From CAVTBT01 sp963733065 (GTDB lineage: Bacteria; Actinomycetota; Thermoleophilia; Gaiellales; Gaiellaceae), in NCBI GenBank assembly GCA_963733065.1, contig CAVTBT010000003.1:1-64000 (forward strand): DNA of 64,000 nt, written 5' to 3'. Shown in pieces: positions 36,240-44,813 of this stretch. Position 1 is the first letter of the stretch; every line of letters starts with the position of its first letter. The position numbers and the translations under genes were made by a program. A model generated the notes under the pieces. It was not told where the DNA came from. It saw nothing but the letters and a program-made list of their open reading frames with translations, and made no database searches.

Positions 36240-36647
36240 CTACCCGGGCGTGGTGAACACGACCGAGGGCGCGGAGCGGTCGGCAGGCCCGTGGAAGACG
36301 GCCTCGACGTTGTTGCCGTCCGGGTCGAGGAGGTAGGCCGCGTAGTAGCCGGGGTGGTAGTCGCGCGGCCCCGGGCGGCCGTTGTCGGTGCCGCCGGCCG
36401 CGATCCCGGCCTCGTAGAACCGGCGCACGGCGTCCTCGTCCGCGGCCTGGAACGCGATGTGCACGCGCTCGGTCGGCTCGCCGTCGTCGCTGACGAAGAG
36501 CTCGTCGATCGAGAAGGCGCTCTCGCTCTGGAACCCGAGCGGCACGCCCAGCGCGTCGGCGACCGACGTGTAGAAGCCGCGGCTGGCGTCGAGGTCGCGG
36601 ACCCTCAGGTGCACGTGGTCGATCAGCCTGCCCTTGTGGAACTCCAC
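36240..36647 (-). CDS. VOC-family (glyoxalase/bleomycin-resistance fold) protein
   Basis: 135 residues. KGRLIDHVHLRVRDLDASRG (first metal His in DHVHL), HIAFQAADEDAVRRFYEAG and YYAAYLLDPDGNNVEAVFHG (terminal Glu ligand in NNVEAV) are a complete single VOC domain of the type often annotated as glyoxalase family. No export signal, unlike the double-VOC protein at 7469-8671. Possible lyase, dioxygenase or antibiotic-binding role; not assignable. It stands alone, with 92 nt to the acyl-CoA dehydrogenase start. Confidence 0.9.
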   Translation of the reverse strand: MEFHKGRLIDHVHLRVRDLDASRGFYTSVADALGVPLGFQSESAFSIDELFVSDDGEPTERVHIAFQAADEDAVRRFYEAGIAAGGTDNGRPGPRDYHPGYYAAYLLDPDGNNVEAVFHGPADRSAPSVVFTTPG

Positions 36648-36728
36648 GCCGCGGATCCTAGTGGCGCGTACCGACCCGGCCGCGCGGCACCCTTCGAAGG
36701 GTGTGCCGGCGGCCGGGCGGTCGATCGC

Positions 36729-36827
36729 TCAGAACACCCGCAGGGGCCACTTCCACCCGCCGCCGAACGCCGAGGCGAGCAGGAGAGTGGCCACGCTGGC
36801 GCGCAGAACCCAAGCGCGTAGCCGCAT
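36729..36827 (-). CDS. Possible 32-residue membrane/secreted peptide
   Basis: In the 267-nt gap between the VOC and histidine kinase genes, ATG 36827 (AAGGGAAG about 6 nt upstream) opens MRLRAWVLRASVATLLLASA then FGGGWKWPLRVF and TGA at 36729-36731. A basic start, one hydrophobic helix and an aromatic tail give a plausible small membrane peptide. Support is only the ribosome site and composition. The rest of the gap shows nothing recognisable. Confidence 0.35.
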   Translation of the reverse strand: MRLRAWVLRASVATLLLASAFGGGWKWPLRVF

Positions 36828-36914
36828 TGACGCTTCCCTTTCTCAGTTGTTGGACGTGCCCGACCCTTGAGATCGGCGTCGCGGGCGACCGAAACCTCCC
36901 CCGGCAGGGGGAAC

Positions 36915-38423
36915 TCAGCTCGCCGAATCCGCGCGGGGCAGCTCGACGGAGAACGACGATCCGTGCCCGAGCGCGGAGGTCACCCAGATCCGGCCGTTCA
37001 TGCGCAGCACGAGCTCGCGGCAGATGTAGAGGCCGAGCCCGGTGCCGCCGACGCCGCGCGTCATCTCAGGATCGAGGCGGTGGAACTTCTCGAAGATGTG
37101 TGCCTGCTCCTCGACCGGGATGCCGAGACCCTCGTCGGCGACGATGAAGCGGACGCCTCCGGGCGCGGGCTCGACGCGCACCTCGACGCGGCCGCCCGCA
37201 GGCGAGTACTTGACGGCGTTCTCGACGAGGTTGATCAGCACCTGCTTGACCTTGTCGAGGTCGCCGGCCACCGGCGGCGTCTCCGGGGAGTGCGAGACCT
37301 CGAGCGTCAGGCCGTCGGGGACGTGCGCGCTCGCGGCGTCGACGACGTCGTGCGCGAGGCGCACACCGTCGATCCGGACCACCGAGACATCGGTGCGCCC
37401 GGCCTCGAGCCGGCTGGCCCACAGCACCTGGTCGACGAGCCTCGCCAGCCGGGCCGACTCGCGGTAGACGATGGTGAGCATCGACTCGCGCGCCTCGTCG
37501 TCGAGCTGCTGGCGCTGAAGCGTCATGGCGGCGCCGTAGACCGACGCGAGCGGTGTCCGTAGCTCGTGGGACACGACGGCGATGAACTCGTCCTTGAGGC
37601 GGTCGAGCTCACGAAGACGCTGGAGCGCGACGTTCATGCGGCGCTCGTAGACCGAGAGCGCCATCAGCGGCGCGACGAGGAACAGCGCCGCGAACGGCGA
37701 CCGCTGCCAGAGCACGACGAGCACGACCGAGAGCGACGCCATGACCGCGAGCGGCGCGGCCGACTCCACGACGAAGCCGCGCAGCACCGTGAGCCACGTC
37801 CGCGTCGACTGGCGCGCGACGATCGCCGCCAGGAGGTTGATGTCGACGGCGTAGAACGTGAGCGCCCCGAGCACGGTGGCGAGCGCGGTCCGGGCGAGCG
37901 AGCCGTCGCCGACGAGCGCGGCGACCCCGCCCGCCGCCGCGCCCGAGAGCACGTACAGCGAGGAGTTGAAGAGCACGCGGCTCGCCGGCTTGCGCGTCGC
38001 CAGCTCGACCGTGACCATGCCGGCGGCGCCGACGATGACCGCGGCATCCCAGCCGTAGAGCACGGCCGCGGCGACGATGAACACGGTCGCGAGCGACGTC
38101 CCGCCGGTTCCGACGCCGACGCCCTGCACCGGCACCGGGAAGGCCTCGGCGATCGTGGTCGCAGCGGCGAGCGCGAGGACGCCCGCCAGGATGCGAAGGC
38201 TCGGCTCCGACGCCGCGAACGACACGACGGCGGGGATCGCGACCGCCACGCCGGCGATGACGACCGGCAGCAGCACGGGCAGCACGCGCCGGATCTCGGA
38301 GGCCGTCTGAGGCGTCGAGCCGGACCGCCGCGCAGCGCGTTCTGCGGTCGGCGGCGTGCCGGGCGCGTCTGCAGGGCCGTTGCGGCGGGTTGCGGGCGGG
38401 GTGTCGGTGCGGGCTTGCGGCAT
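36915..38423 (-). CDS. Membrane-bound sensor histidine kinase (orphan)
   Basis: 502 residues from ATG 38423 (a longer frame reaches 38468). About eight N-terminal TM helices (roughly residues 45-270, MASE1/MFS-like sensor region, with no large external loop), then the HisKA dimerisation domain FIAVVSHELRTPLASVYGAA with phospho-acceptor His, and HATPase_c boxes: N LINLVENAVKYS, G1 VADEGLGIP, F IFEKFHR, G2 GGTGLGLYI. It should autophosphorylate in response to a membrane or hydrophobic signal. No response regulator gene is adjacent, so its partner is elsewhere. Confidence 0.9.
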   Translation of the reverse strand: MPQARTDTPPATRRNGPADAPGTPPTAERAARRSGSTPQTASEIRRVLPVLLPVVIAGVAVAIPAVVSFAASEPSLRILAGVLALAAATTIAEAFPVPVQGVGVGTGGTSLATVFIVAAAVLYGWDAAVIVGAAGMVTVELATRKPASRVLFNSSLYVLSGAAAGGVAALVGDGSLARTALATVLGALTFYAVDINLLAAIVARQSTRTWLTVLRGFVVESAAPLAVMASLSVVLVVLWQRSPFAALFLVAPLMALSVYERRMNVALQRLRELDRLKDEFIAVVSHELRTPLASVYGAAMTLQRQQLDDEARESMLTIVYRESARLARLVDQVLWASRLEAGRTDVSVVRIDGVRLAHDVVDAASAHVPDGLTLEVSHSPETPPVAGDLDKVKQVLINLVENAVKYSPAGGRVEVRVEPAPGGVRFIVADEGLGIPVEEQAHIFEKFHRLDPEMTRGVGGTGLGLYICRELVLRMNGRIWVTSALGHGSSFSVELPRADSAS

Positions 38424-38559
38424 ACGTTCCTGACGTGCCGCAGCGTGCGCAACGTCGAGGGCCGCCACCCCGGTTGCTCCCTCAGACCTTCGCGATCACC
38501 CTAGCCCGTGTCAAGGACGACGCCAGGATCGGCCGCCGGAGCCGCGAAAGCACGCGACG

Positions 38560-39153
38560 ATGACCGCAAGCCGTCCCGTCCTGGCCGTCCTGGCCGCGGC
38601 CTACGCGGCGACGGCCGCAGTCGTGATCGCGATCCTCGTCGGCAGCCGCGTCGGCGACCGTCCGAGCGGCGACTTCGTCCGCGACCCGGTCACCGTGCTG
38701 GACGGCGCGGTCTACGTCGGCTTGGTGTCGCACCTCGGCACCATCGTCTGGAGCGCCGCGGCGACGTCCTGCTTCCTGGCGGCGATCGTGCTCGGCGGCC
38801 GCACCCGCCGCGCGTTCGCGTGGGCGGGCGTCCTCACGACCGCTCTGCTCGTCGACGACGTCTTCCTCGTGCACGAGACCTACGCGGAGGAGACGGGCGG
38901 CTCCGAGCGCCACGTGCTCGCGCTGTATCCGATCGCGCTGGCGGCCTACGTCGTCGTGTACCGCACGTTCCTGCGCCGGCACGACGCGTGGCTGCTCGTC
39001 ATCGCGCTGGCGTTGTTCGGCGTGTCGGCGATCGTCGACGTCCGCGACGCCGAGGAGTACCTGCTCGAGGACAGCGCCAAGCTGTTCGGCATCGTCACCT
39101 GGTGCGTCGTCTTCGCGGCCGCCAGCGTCCGCGAGCTGCGCCGCGACGCCTGA
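38560..39153 (+). CDS. Five-to-six-TM membrane protein of unknown function
   Basis: 197 residues from ATG 38560. TM segments LAVLAAAYAATAAVVIAILV, VGLVSHLGTIVWSAAATSCF, AFAWAGVLTTALLVDDVFLV, YPIALAAYVVVYRTFL, WLLVIALALFGVSAIVDV and LFGIVTWCVVFAAASVREL. Charged residues sit within helices at conserved-looking sites (VDDVFLVHETYAEE, VDVRDAEEYLLEDS), which hints at metal or proton chemistry. No family recognised. Divergent from the histidine kinase gene and convergent with the ArsR gene. Confidence 0.7.
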   Translation: MTASRPVLAVLAAAYAATAAVVIAILVGSRVGDRPSGDFVRDPVTVLDGAVYVGLVSHLGTIVWSAAATSCFLAAIVLGGRTRRAFAWAGVLTTALLVDDVFLVHETYAEETGGSERHVLALYPIALAAYVVVYRTFLRRHDAWLLVIALALFGVSAIVDVRDAEEYLLEDSAKLFGIVTWCVVFAAASVRELRRDA

Positions 39154-39157
39154 CCGC

Positions 39158-39499
39158 CTACTCCCCGGGCGCGACGAGCCGGGACTGACGGCGCAGCCGC
39201 CGCGCGATGCCGACGGCGACGTGCTCGAGCAGTGCGAGCTCGTCCGGCTCGGCCAGGCGGTAGCGGACGAACGTACCGTCCTTCCGCCGCGTCACGACGC
39301 CGGCCTGGTGCAGCACGCGCAGGTGCTTGGACACGTTCTGCTGCTGCGCCGGGAGGGCGTCGGCGAGCTCCTGCACCGTCGCCTCTCCGCGCTGGTCGAG
39401 CAGGTCGACGAGCTTGATCCGGAGCGGCTGCGCCAGTGCTCCGAACCGCTCGGCGAGGAGGTCGACGAGCGGGTCGGCAAGCGGACGCGTCAGGCGCAT
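39158..39499 (-). CDS. ArsR-family winged-helix regulator
   Basis: 113 residues from ATG 39499 (the frame extends to 39562). Winged helix: LAERFGALAQPLRIKLVDLL, then TVQELADALPAQQQNVSKHL (recognition helix) and LHQAGVVTRRKDGTFVRYRL (wing). No Cys pairs, so not a classical arsenite or cadmium sensor of the CxC type. Homodimeric DNA-binding repressor by family. It is divergent from the haem-uptake operon with 132 nt between and could control it. Confidence 0.85.
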   Translation of the reverse strand: MRLTRPLADPLVDLLAERFGALAQPLRIKLVDLLDQRGEATVQELADALPAQQQNVSKHLRVLHQAGVVTRRKDGTFVRYRLAEPDELALLEHVAVGIARRLRRQSRLVAPGE

Positions 39500-39566
39500 C
39501 GCCCGCCCGCCCTCTTCGCGGCCCGGTAGGCCGTATGAGCGTCTGCGGTTGTGGAGTCGCACGGGT

Positions 39567-39597
39567 TTGACAGCGTCCTTCGGTAGCGCGTAAGGAT
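39567..39597 (+). promoter_or_regulatory. Promoter of the haem-uptake operon
   Basis: TTGACA (39567-39572) is a consensus -35 box; TAAGGAT at 39591-39597, about 18 nt later, is the likely -10 region. Transcription would begin just before the palindrome at 39612-39629. Confidence 0.5.
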
Positions 39598-39611
39598 TCC
39601 CCTACGTTACT

Positions 39612-39629
39612 TGTAAGGCAAGCCTTACA
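39612..39629 (+). promoter_or_regulatory. Palindromic operator, DtxR/IdeR-box-like
   Basis: Perfect palindrome TGTAAGGC-AA-GCCTTACA ending 2 nt before ATG 39632. It resembles the 19-bp iron-repressor boxes of actinobacteria (T-A-G-G half-sites), and the operon below is for haem uptake, so iron-dependent repression is likely. A weaker related half (GTAAGG at 39590) overlaps the -10 region. The site also covers where a ribosome would bind. Confidence 0.6.
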
Positions 39630-39631
39630 CG

Positions 39632-40315
39632 ATGTCGAAAGGGGACCTGGTGACAGCAACGCAGCTAGCCGGCGAGGCCGAGCTCCTCACCCGTGAGGCA
39701 CACGACGCGACGTACCGCTTCCCGCCCGGCTTCCCGGGCTTCCGCTGCCGGATCACCGTGCGCGCGGAGGGCGTGGAGGCCGAGGGCAGCCTGACGCTCC
39801 GCGCCGGTGAGCGCCCGGAGCTGGAGATCGAGCTGCCCGAGGACGACGCACGCTGGCTCGGCCACGAGCTCGGCTCGCTCGCGGGCCATCGCTTCCACCG
39901 CTCGTACGACGAGGCCGACGGCCGCAATCCGAAGCGCCTGCACGACGACGACGGCAACCCGCTCGGCCGCCTCGTCGCGATCGAGGACGAGATGGACTCG
40001 GCCTACCGGATCGGAGACGGCCGGATCAACGAGATCTCCCGGACGCACGGCGGCAGCCGCTTCACGATCGTGATCCAGCAGCGGGCGGACGCCGGCGACG
40101 GCCGCGCCGTCTCGTCCGCGTTCACGGTGTGCCACTGGGACGCCGAGAACGGGGCCCTGCTGCGCGCGGACGTCTACGCGGACTCGCACGTCGAGGTCGA
40201 GGGCCTGCTCCTTCCGGCCCGTCGCCGCGTCGCGACCGCGAGCAGCTCCGGGCTGGCGGTGCGTGAGGTCGAGCTGAGCGGGCACGAGCTGCTGACCGCC
40301 GGGGAGGGACGATGA
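39632..40315 (+). CDS. DUF3386-like protein in haem operon
   Basis: 227 residues. Soluble, no signal. Sequence EAHDATYRFPPGFPGFRCRI, RAGERPELEIELPEDDARWL, SYDEADGRNPKRLHDDDGN, DEMDSAYRIGDGRINEISRT and FTIVIQQRADAGDGRAVSSA. This is like the DUF3386 proteins that I recall beside haem/metal transport genes in cyanobacteria and actinobacteria; assignment is by pattern recall and is moderate. It begins right after the operator and overlaps hmuT by 4 nt, so it is part of the uptake operon. Handling of haem inside the cell is a possible role. Confidence 0.65.
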   Translation: MSKGDLVTATQLAGEAELLTREAHDATYRFPPGFPGFRCRITVRAEGVEAEGSLTLRAGERPELEIELPEDDARWLGHELGSLAGHRFHRSYDEADGRNPKRLHDDDGNPLGRLVAIEDEMDSAYRIGDGRINEISRTHGGSRFTIVIQQRADAGDGRAVSSAFTVCHWDAENGALLRADVYADSHVEVEGLLLPARRRVATASSSGLAVREVELSGHELLTAGEGR

Positions 40316-41268
40316 AGCGCCTGCTGCTGCTCCTCGTCGTGACCGCGGCCACGGTGCTCCCGGCCGGGGCCGGGGCGGGCGCTGCGCCCACGGCGAAGCG
40401 CCCGACCACCGACGAGACGCGCCCGGTGCTCCCGGCACGCGTCACGGACAAGGACGGCCGCACCGTCGTCGTCCGGAACGTGAGCCGGATCGTGTCGCTG
40501 AACGGCGACGTCACCGAGACGATCTTCGCGCTCGGGCTCGGCGGCAACCTCGTCGGCGTCGACACGAGCGCGCTGTACCCGCCGCGCCGCGTCGCGGGGC
40601 TGCCGAAGATCGGCTACCAGCGCGAGCTGAACGCCGAGGGCATCCTGTCGCTCCGCCCGACCGTCGTCATCGGCACGGCCGAGGCGGGGCCGCCGGCGGT
40701 GCTCGAGCAGCTCCGCAGCGCGGGCGTGACGGTCGCGATCCTGCGCGAGAACGACTCGCTGACGGCGGGGCCGTGGAAGCTGCGTGAGGTCGGCAAGGCC
40801 CTCGGCGTGCCGAAGCGCGGCGAACGCCTCGCCCGCCAGGTCTCGCAGCAGATCACGGTCGCGCAGCGCGAGGCGACCTCGGCGCGGAGCCACCCGCGCG
40901 TCGCGTTCCTGTACCTCCGCGGGCCGCGGACGCAGCTGATCGGGGGGACGAAGACCCGCGCCCACTCGATGATCGTGGCCGCCGGGGGCGTCAACGCGGG
41001 CGCCGAGGCCGGGATCGAGGACTACAAGCCGATCACCGCCGAGGCGCTCGTCGCGGCGCGGCCGGACGTGCTGCTCGTGCTCTCGGACGGGCTCGCCTCG
41101 GTCGGCGGCGTCGACGGCCTCGTCCGGATCCCCGGCGTCGCACAGACGCCCGCCGGGGCCAACCGCCGCGTGCTGGCCTACGACGATCTGCTCATGCTCG
41201 GCCTCGGCCCGCGCACCGGCGGCATGCTGCGCCGCCTCGTGCGCGACTTCCACCCGGAGCTGCGCTGA
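40312..41268 (+). CDS. hmuT: Haem ABC transporter substrate-binding protein
   Basis: 318 residues, ATG 40312 with GGGGAGGG upstream. Export signal KRLLLLLVVTAATVLPAGAG. The class III binding-protein fold: NVSRIVSLNGDVTETIFALG and GVDTSALYPPRRVAGLPKIG (Tyr haem-ligand candidate in SALYPP), a long backbone helix PWKLREVGKALGVPKRGERL, and the signature C-terminal AYDDLLMLGLGPRTGGMLRR, which is typical of HmuT/haemin-binding proteins. It lacks a lipobox Cys, so anchoring is unclear. Delivers haem to HmuU. Confidence 0.9.
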   Translation: MKRLLLLLVVTAATVLPAGAGAGAAPTAKRPTTDETRPVLPARVTDKDGRTVVVRNVSRIVSLNGDVTETIFALGLGGNLVGVDTSALYPPRRVAGLPKIGYQRELNAEGILSLRPTVVIGTAEAGPPAVLEQLRSAGVTVAILRENDSLTAGPWKLREVGKALGVPKRGERLARQVSQQITVAQREATSARSHPRVAFLYLRGPRTQLIGGTKTRAHSMIVAAGGVNAGAEAGIEDYKPITAEALVAARPDVLLVLSDGLASVGGVDGLVRIPGVAQTPAGANRRVLAYDDLLMLGLGPRTGGMLRRLVRDFHPELR

Positions 41269-41271
41269 GGG

Positions 41272-42370
41272 GTGGCCGCCGGCGAAGCCCTCGCGGAAAG
41301 GCGTTCCCGCGGCGCGCGCGTCGCGGGAACGCCGTCTCGACTCGCGCGCCGCACGGCGCTCCTCGCCGGGCTCACCGGGCTGCTCGTCGCTGCCGTGCTG
41401 CTCGGGGCCGGCATCGGCGCGGTCCGCATCCCGCCGAGCGAGGTCGCGGCCGTGGTCGCGGGCAAGCTCGGGCTCGACCTCGGCATCGCCGTCGACCCGC
41501 AGACCGAGGCGATCGTCTGGGCGATCCGCCTGCCGCGGGTCGCACTCGCGATCCTCGTCGGAGGCGGTCTCGCGCTCGCAGGGGCTGCCCTGCAGGCGAT
41601 CTTCCGCAACCCTCTGGCCGACCCCGGCCTGATCGGCGTCGCGAGCGGCGCCTCGCTCGGCGCGGTGGCGGCGATCGTGCTCGGGCTCTCGGCTCTGGGC
41701 GCCTTCACGCTGCCCTTCGCGGCGTTCGTGGGGGGACTCGCCGCCACGCTGGTCGTGTACTCGTTCGCCCGCTTCGAGGGCCGGACCGAGGTCGTGACGC
41801 TGCTCCTCACCGGCCTCGCGGTCAACGCGATCGCCGGCGCCGGGATCGGCTACCTCGTCTTCCGCGCCACCGAGACCGAGGTGCGCGACGCCGTCTTCTG
41901 GACGCTCGGCAGCCTCGGCGGGGCGACATGGACGACGGTCGTCTCGGCGCTGCCGTTCATCGCCCTCGGCGCGATCGTGCTGCCGGCGTTCGCCCGCGAG
42001 CTCAACCTGCTCGTGCTCGGAGAGCGGGAGGCGGCGCACGTCGGCGTCGACACCGAGCGGGTGCGCCTGCTCGTGGTCGTCGTCGCCGCGCTGGCGACGG
42101 GCGCCGCCGTGGCCGTGGCCGGCACCGTCGCCTTCGTCGGGCTCATCGTCCCGCACCTCGTGCGCCTCGCGGCCGGCCCGGACAACCGCATCGTGCTGCC
42201 CGCGAGCGCCCTGGCCGGGGCGTCGCTCGCTCGTGCTGGCCGATCTGGCCGCGCGCACCGTCGCCGCGCCGGCGGAGCTGCCGCTCGGGGTCGTGACGTC
42301 GCTCCTCGGCGGCCCGTTCTTCCTGTGGCTCCTGCATCGCACCCGGCGCAGGCACGGTGGCTGGGGATGA
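41272..42370 (+). CDS. hmuU: Haem ABC transporter permease, FecCD family (one frameshift)
   Basis: About 365 residues from GTG 41272. TM-rich: FRNPLADPGLIGVASGASLG (the FecCD coupling signature), LLTGLAVNAIAGAGIGYLVF, FWTLGSLGGATWTTVVSALP, ELNLLVLGEREAAHVGVDTE and VAFVGLIVPHLVRLAAGPDN. Near 42230 the frame breaks; the next frame continues LVLADLAARTVAAPAELPLG and ITS-like VVTSLLGGPFFLWLLHRTRR to TGA 42368-42370. Both halves of the break are conserved, so a sequencing indel is likely. The stop overlaps hmuV ATG (ATGA). Confidence 0.88.
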
Positions 42371-43165
42371 CGCCCGTGCTCGAGACGCGCGACCTCGGCT
42401 ACACGGTCGGCGATGCGGTGCTGCTGGAGGGCGTCGACCTCGCGGTGGAGACCGGCAGCGTCCTGGCGGTCGCCGGGCCGAACGGGGCGGGCAAGTCCAC
42501 CCTGCTCGGGCTCCTGGCCGGTGACCTCGCGCCGACAACGGGGGACGTGCTGCTCGCGGGGCGCTCCGTCCGGTCCTACCGGCCGCGGGAGCTCGCGCTC
42601 CGCCGGGCGGTGCTCCCGCAGCAGACCGTGCTGCAGTTCGCGTTCACGGCCGAGGAGGTCGTCGAGCTCGGCCGGAGCCCGTACCGGCGGCGCTTCTCGG
42701 GCCCACATCCCGACGACCACCGGGCGGTGCAGGACGCGCTGCGCGCGGTGGAGGCCGAGCCGCTCGCTCCACGCGTCTTCCCGAGCCTCTCCGCCGGGGA
42801 GCAGGCGCGCGTGGCGCTCGCCCGGGTGCTTGCGCAGGAGACGCGAGCTGCTGCTCCTCGACGAGCCGACCGCCTCGCTCGACCTGCGCCACCAGGAGCT
42901 CGTGATGACGATCGCCGCCGCGCTGGCGGCAGCGGGCAGGACCGTGGTCGTGATCGTGCACGACCTCAACCTCGCCGCCCGGCACGCGGATCGCGTCGCG
43001 CTCCTGAAGGACGGCGCGCTCGTGGCGGTGGGCTCGGCCTGGGACGTCCTGACGGAGGAGACGGTGGGCGCGGTCTTCGACCATCCCGTGCGGGTGCTGC
43101 CCCACCCCGATTCGGGTCGGCCCGTGCTCGTGACCGCGGCGCGGTCGGCGGTGGGCGCCGTCTAG
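42367..43165 (+). CDS. hmuV: Haem ABC transporter ATP-binding protein (one frameshift)
   Basis: About 265 residues from ATG 42367. Walker A AVAGPNGAGKSTLLGLLAGD, Q-loop VLPQQTVLQFAFTAEEVVEL, signature LSAGEQARVALARVLAQE (Ala for the usual Gly), then a frame change near 42845 and Walker B LLLLDEPTASLDLRHQELVM with switch His VVIVHDLNLAARHADRVALL. It powers haem import through HmuU. The break lies between signature and Walker B, again with intact motifs on both sides. Confidence 0.88.
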
Positions 43166-43176
43166 GCTCCCCCGTC

Positions 43177-44700
43177 GTGATCCTCGACAACGGCGTCATC
43201 CGCACGATGGACGCGTCGCTGCCCACGGCGCGCGCGCTGGCGATCGCGGGCGACCGGGTGGCCGGCGGCGTCGGCACACACGAGACGGCGCTCGCCTCGC
43301 CCGAGGTCGTCGACCTCGGCGGCCGTTGCGTCCTGCCCGCCTTCACCGACAGCCACGTCCACTTCCCGACCTGGTCGCTCGCGCAGGACGACGTGCGGCT
43401 CGAGGGCGCCTCGTCGCTCGCGGAGGCGCTCGACCGGGTGCGCGGGGCGAGCCCGGGCCGGTGGGTGCGGGGCACCGGCTGGCGCGACGCCGACTGGGAG
43501 GTGCAGCCGAGCGCCGCGGCGCTGGACGAGGTCACCGGCTCGACACCGGCGGCGCTCTGGTCGAAGGACTACCACTCGCTCTGGCTCAACTCGACGGCAC
43601 TCGGGCTCGCCGACGGTGACCTGGACGTCGAGGGCGGAGTCGTCGAGCGCGACGACTCGGGTACGCCGACCGGGGTGCTGCGCGAGGAGTCGGCGTGGCG
43701 GTTCCGCGAGCGCCACGTCACGATCGCGCAGGACGAGTGGGTCGAGGCGACACGGCGCGGGATCCGAGTCGCGCATGCGCGCGGCGTGGCGGCGATCCAC
43801 GACAAGGACGGCTGGCTCGGGGCACCCGGGATCTTCCAGCGGATCGCGGCCGAGGGGGCGCTCACGCTCCGGGTGTGGCAGTCCGTGCCGCACGAGCGCG
43901 TCGACGAGCTCGCGGCGCTCGGGGTGCGCTCCCGCATCGGCGACGACTTCCTGCGGATCGGCTACCTGAAGTGCTTCATGGACGGCACGCTCGGGTCGCA
44001 GACGGCGTGGCTGCTCGACGGCAGCGGCGTGCGGATCACGAGCGGCGAGGAGCTCGCGGAGATCGTCCGCGCCGGCGCCCGGGCGGGTGGCCGGTCGCCG
44101 TGCACGCGATCGGCGACCGCGCGAACCGCGAGGCGCTCGACGCCTTCGAGGCCACGCGCGACGAATGGGCGCCGCTCGGGCTGCGGCAGCGGATCGAGCA
44201 TGCGCAGTGCCTCGCCCCGGACGACGTCGCCCGCTTCGCCGCGCTCGGCGTCGCCTGCTCGGTGCAGTTCTCGCACGCGCCGTCCGACCGCGACCTCGCC
44301 GAGCGCTTCTGGGGCGAGCGCCTGGACGGCACGTACGCCTTCCGCTCCCTCGTGGACTCGGGTGCCGTGGTCGCCAACGGCTCGGATGCGCCCGTGGAGG
44401 AGCTCGACCCCATTGCCGGCCTCGCGGCCGGGGTGTTGCGGACGATCGACTCGACGGCCCGCGTGGCGGCCAGAGGAGGCGGTCACGGTGGAGCAGGCCC
44501 TGCGCGCGGCGACGGTCGACGCGGCCTGGCTCGCCGGCGACGAGCGGCGGCGGGGCAAGCTGCTGCCCGGCTACCTCGCCGACCTCGTCGTGCTCGACCG
44601 CGATCCGCTGGCCGTCGAGCCCGAGGAGCTGCGAACCCTCCAGGTCGTCGCGACGATGGTCGGCGGGCGCTGGGTCCACAACCCCCCGCCATGGAGTTAG
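43177..44700 (+). CDS. YtcJ-like metal-dependent amidohydrolase (two frameshifts)
   Basis: About 507 residues from GTG 43177 (VILDNGVIRTMDASLPTARA). CVLPAFTDSHVHFPTWSLAQ carries the H-x-H metal site; LRIGYLKCFMDGTLGSQTAW, then after a break near 44085 WPVAVHAIGDRANREALDAF, RIEHAQCLAPDDVARFAALG and VVANGSDAPVEELDPIAGLA (metal Asp). A second break near 44470 is followed by VTVEQALRAATVDAAWLAGD and LADLVVLDRDPLAV. Family members hydrolyse amides or formamides of varied substrates. Follows hmuV by 11 nt, possibly by chance since no link to haem is known. Confidence 0.85.
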   Translation: MILDNGVIRTMDASLPTARALAIAGDRVAGGVGTHETALASPEVVDLGGRCVLPAFTDSHVHFPTWSLAQDDVRLEGASSLAEALDRVRGASPGRWVRGTGWRDADWEVQPSAAALDEVTGSTPAALWSKDYHSLWLNSTALGLADGDLDVEGGVVERDDSGTPTGVLREESAWRFRERHVTIAQDEWVEATRRGIRVAHARGVAAIHDKDGWLGAPGIFQRIAAEGALTLRVWQSVPHERVDELAALGVRSRIGDDFLRIGYLKCFMDGTLGSQTAWLLDGSGVRITSGEELAEIVRAGARAGGRSPCTRSATARTARRSTPSRPRATNGRRSGCGSGSSMRSASPRTTSPASPRSASPARCSSRTRRPTATSPSASGASAWTARTPSAPSWTRVPWSPTARMRPWRSSTPLPASRPGCCGRSTRRPAWRPEEAVTVEQALRAATVDAAWLAGDERRRGKLLPGYLADLVVLDRDPLAVEPEELRTLQVVATMVGGRWVHNPPPWS

Positions 44701-44711
44701 CCGTCGCATGA

Positions 44712-44737
44712 CCGAAATCCGCTCACGCGGATTCCGG
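44712..44737 (+). terminator. Hairpin after the amidohydrolase gene
   Basis: CCGAAATCCGC (44712-44722), loop TCAC, GCGGATTCCGG (44727-44737): 11-bp stem with one mismatch, 12 nt beyond the stop codon. Likely ends the haem/amidohydrolase transcript. Confidence 0.65.
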
Positions 44738-44801
44738 TCGCGCAAACCCCTGAAGGCGTCGGCTTCGCCGCCGCGCCGGAAATAGTGGCGTCCCCTGGGC
44801 G

Positions 44802-44807
44802 TACACT
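44802..44807 (+). promoter_or_regulatory. Probable -10 box of the HxlR gene
   Basis: TACACT lies 7-12 nt before ATG 44814, the leaderless distance. GAGGTG also precedes the ATG and may serve as a ribosome site, so the mode of initiation is open. Confidence 0.35.
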
Positions 44808-44813
44808 GAGGTG

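Noticed and set aside
40174..42969. 931-codon minus-strand frame opposite hmuT-hmuU-hmuV
   Set aside because: Antisense shadow; the haem-transporter proteins are unambiguous on the plus strand.
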